From the NCBI GenBank assembly GCA_937895985.1, contig CALBKL010000144.1:1-7384 (forward strand): 7,384 bases of DNA, given 5' to 3'. This document shows, in pieces, positions 6,993 through 7,384 of this stretch. The notes under the pieces were generated by a model. The model was not told the origin of the DNA. It searched no databases and saw only the letters and a program-made list of their open reading frames with translations. The position numbers and the translations under genes are program-made. The number at the start of each line of letters is the position of its first letter. The first letter of the stretch is position 1. The DNA is from an uncultured Solobacterium sp. (GTDB taxonomy: Bacteria > Bacillota_I > Bacilli_A > Erysipelotrichales > Erysipelotrichaceae).

Positions 6993-7356
6993 ATGAAAGT
7001 AGACTATCAGATTGTTCAAAAACGTCGTGATGACATTATGATGATTATCCAAAAATTAGGAGATGTTACTGTAAAGCAATTGATGAATGATTTCAATGTT
7101 TCCGAGATTACTATTCGCCGCGACTTACAATACTGGGAAGATCGTGGAGCCATCATTCGTTACCACGGTGGTGCAAAAATCGTTCAACATATGGTTGACC
7201 ATGATAATAGTGACTTCACAAATGAGCGTTATAAACATGCAATTGCAAAAATGGCAGCTAGTTACATCGAGGATGGTGATACTGTCTTTATCAATACAAG
7301 TTCTACAGCCCTGCTCATCCCACAATATATTAGAAATAAACGTTGTACCATTATTA
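6993..7356 (+). CDS. DeoR-family transcriptional regulator, 3'-truncated at contig end (probable ula repressor)
   Basis: The ATG at 6993 is preceded by GGAGAACAAA. The 121 genuine residues include a DeoR-type N-terminal helix-turn-helix: RRDDIMMIIQKLGDVTVKQL, then NDFNVSEITIRRDLQYWEDRG, then IIRYHGGAKIV, which is the family signature. After it come FTNERYKHAIAKMAASYIEDGDTVFINTSSTA, the start of the DeoRC sensor domain, which binds phosphorylated sugars. The frame appears to continue to base 7384, but bases 7357-7384 are sequencing adapter, so the final residues (SYTHLTLP) are artificial. The gene is divergent from ulaG. In E. coli the DeoR-family protein UlaR represses the ula genes and responds to L-ascorbate-6-phosphate. 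The same role is likely here but inferred, so I give no symbol. Confidence 0.88.
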
Positions 7357-7384
7357 CTGTCTCTTATACACATCTGACGCTGCC
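7357..7384 (+). other. Nextera transposase adapter contamination at the contig end
   Basis: From 7357 the sequence reads CTGTCTCTTATACACATCT followed by GACGCTGCC. This is the reverse complement of the Nextera Read 1 transposase adapter, including the complete 19-bp Tn5 mosaic end. The match is exact over all 28 bases. It is not genomic: it marks an untrimmed read end carried into the assembly. It creates false peptide tails (SYTHLTLP on the plus strand, MCIRDS on the minus strand). Confidence 0.97.

Noticed and set aside
7125..7384. Open frames on both strands through the right end, including a minus-strand frame starting MCIRDS and a plus-strand frame ending in SLIHI.
   Set aside because: Their ends are translated from the Nextera adapter, and the bodies are other frames of the DeoR-type gene, which alone shows a recognisable domain.

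Overview
The window is AT-rich bacterial DNA with strong GGAGG-type ribosome binding sites, a phosphotransferase (PTS) sugar operon and GntR/DeoR-type regulators. This points to a low-GC Firmicute (Bacillota). An Erysipelotrichia-like gut or oral bacterium is a guess I cannot confirm. TGG encodes tryptophan and TGA is used as a stop, so the code is standard. Both flanking genes are cut by the window ends. The last 28 bases are an exact match to a Nextera sequencing adapter, so the right end is a contig end and not genome sequence.

Layout: a 5'-truncated GntR/HutC-type regulator (3-701, + strand) converges on one long minus-strand operon (6775 down to 833). The operon order is ulaG (L-ascorbate-6-phosphate lactonase), ulaC (EIIA), ulaA (EIIC), ulaB (EIIB), an intercistronic terminator-like hairpin, an unnamed cytosolic beta-propeller protein of 349 residues, ulaF (L-ribulose-5-phosphate 4-epimerase) and ulaE (L-ribulose-5-phosphate/L-xylulose-5-phosphate 3-epimerase). 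An intrinsic terminator overlaps the ulaE stop codon. A DeoR-family regulator (6993 onward, + strand, truncated by the contig end) is divergent from ulaG. The 217-bp region between them holds both promoters and several operator-like palindromes and repeats.

How it works: UlaA/B/C import and phosphorylate L-ascorbate, and UlaG opens the lactone to 3-keto-L-gulonate-6-phosphate. In the known pathway UlaD then decarboxylates this to L-xylulose-5-phosphate, which UlaE and UlaF convert to D-xylulose-5-phosphate. No UlaD-like gene is present. The slot between the transport and epimerase genes is filled by the propeller protein. This protein has seven recognisable blade repeats, a calcium-type DxDxDG motif and histidines at the same blade position in three blades. 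The propeller, the missing decarboxylase step and the hairpin just before the propeller gene are the most interesting parts of the window.
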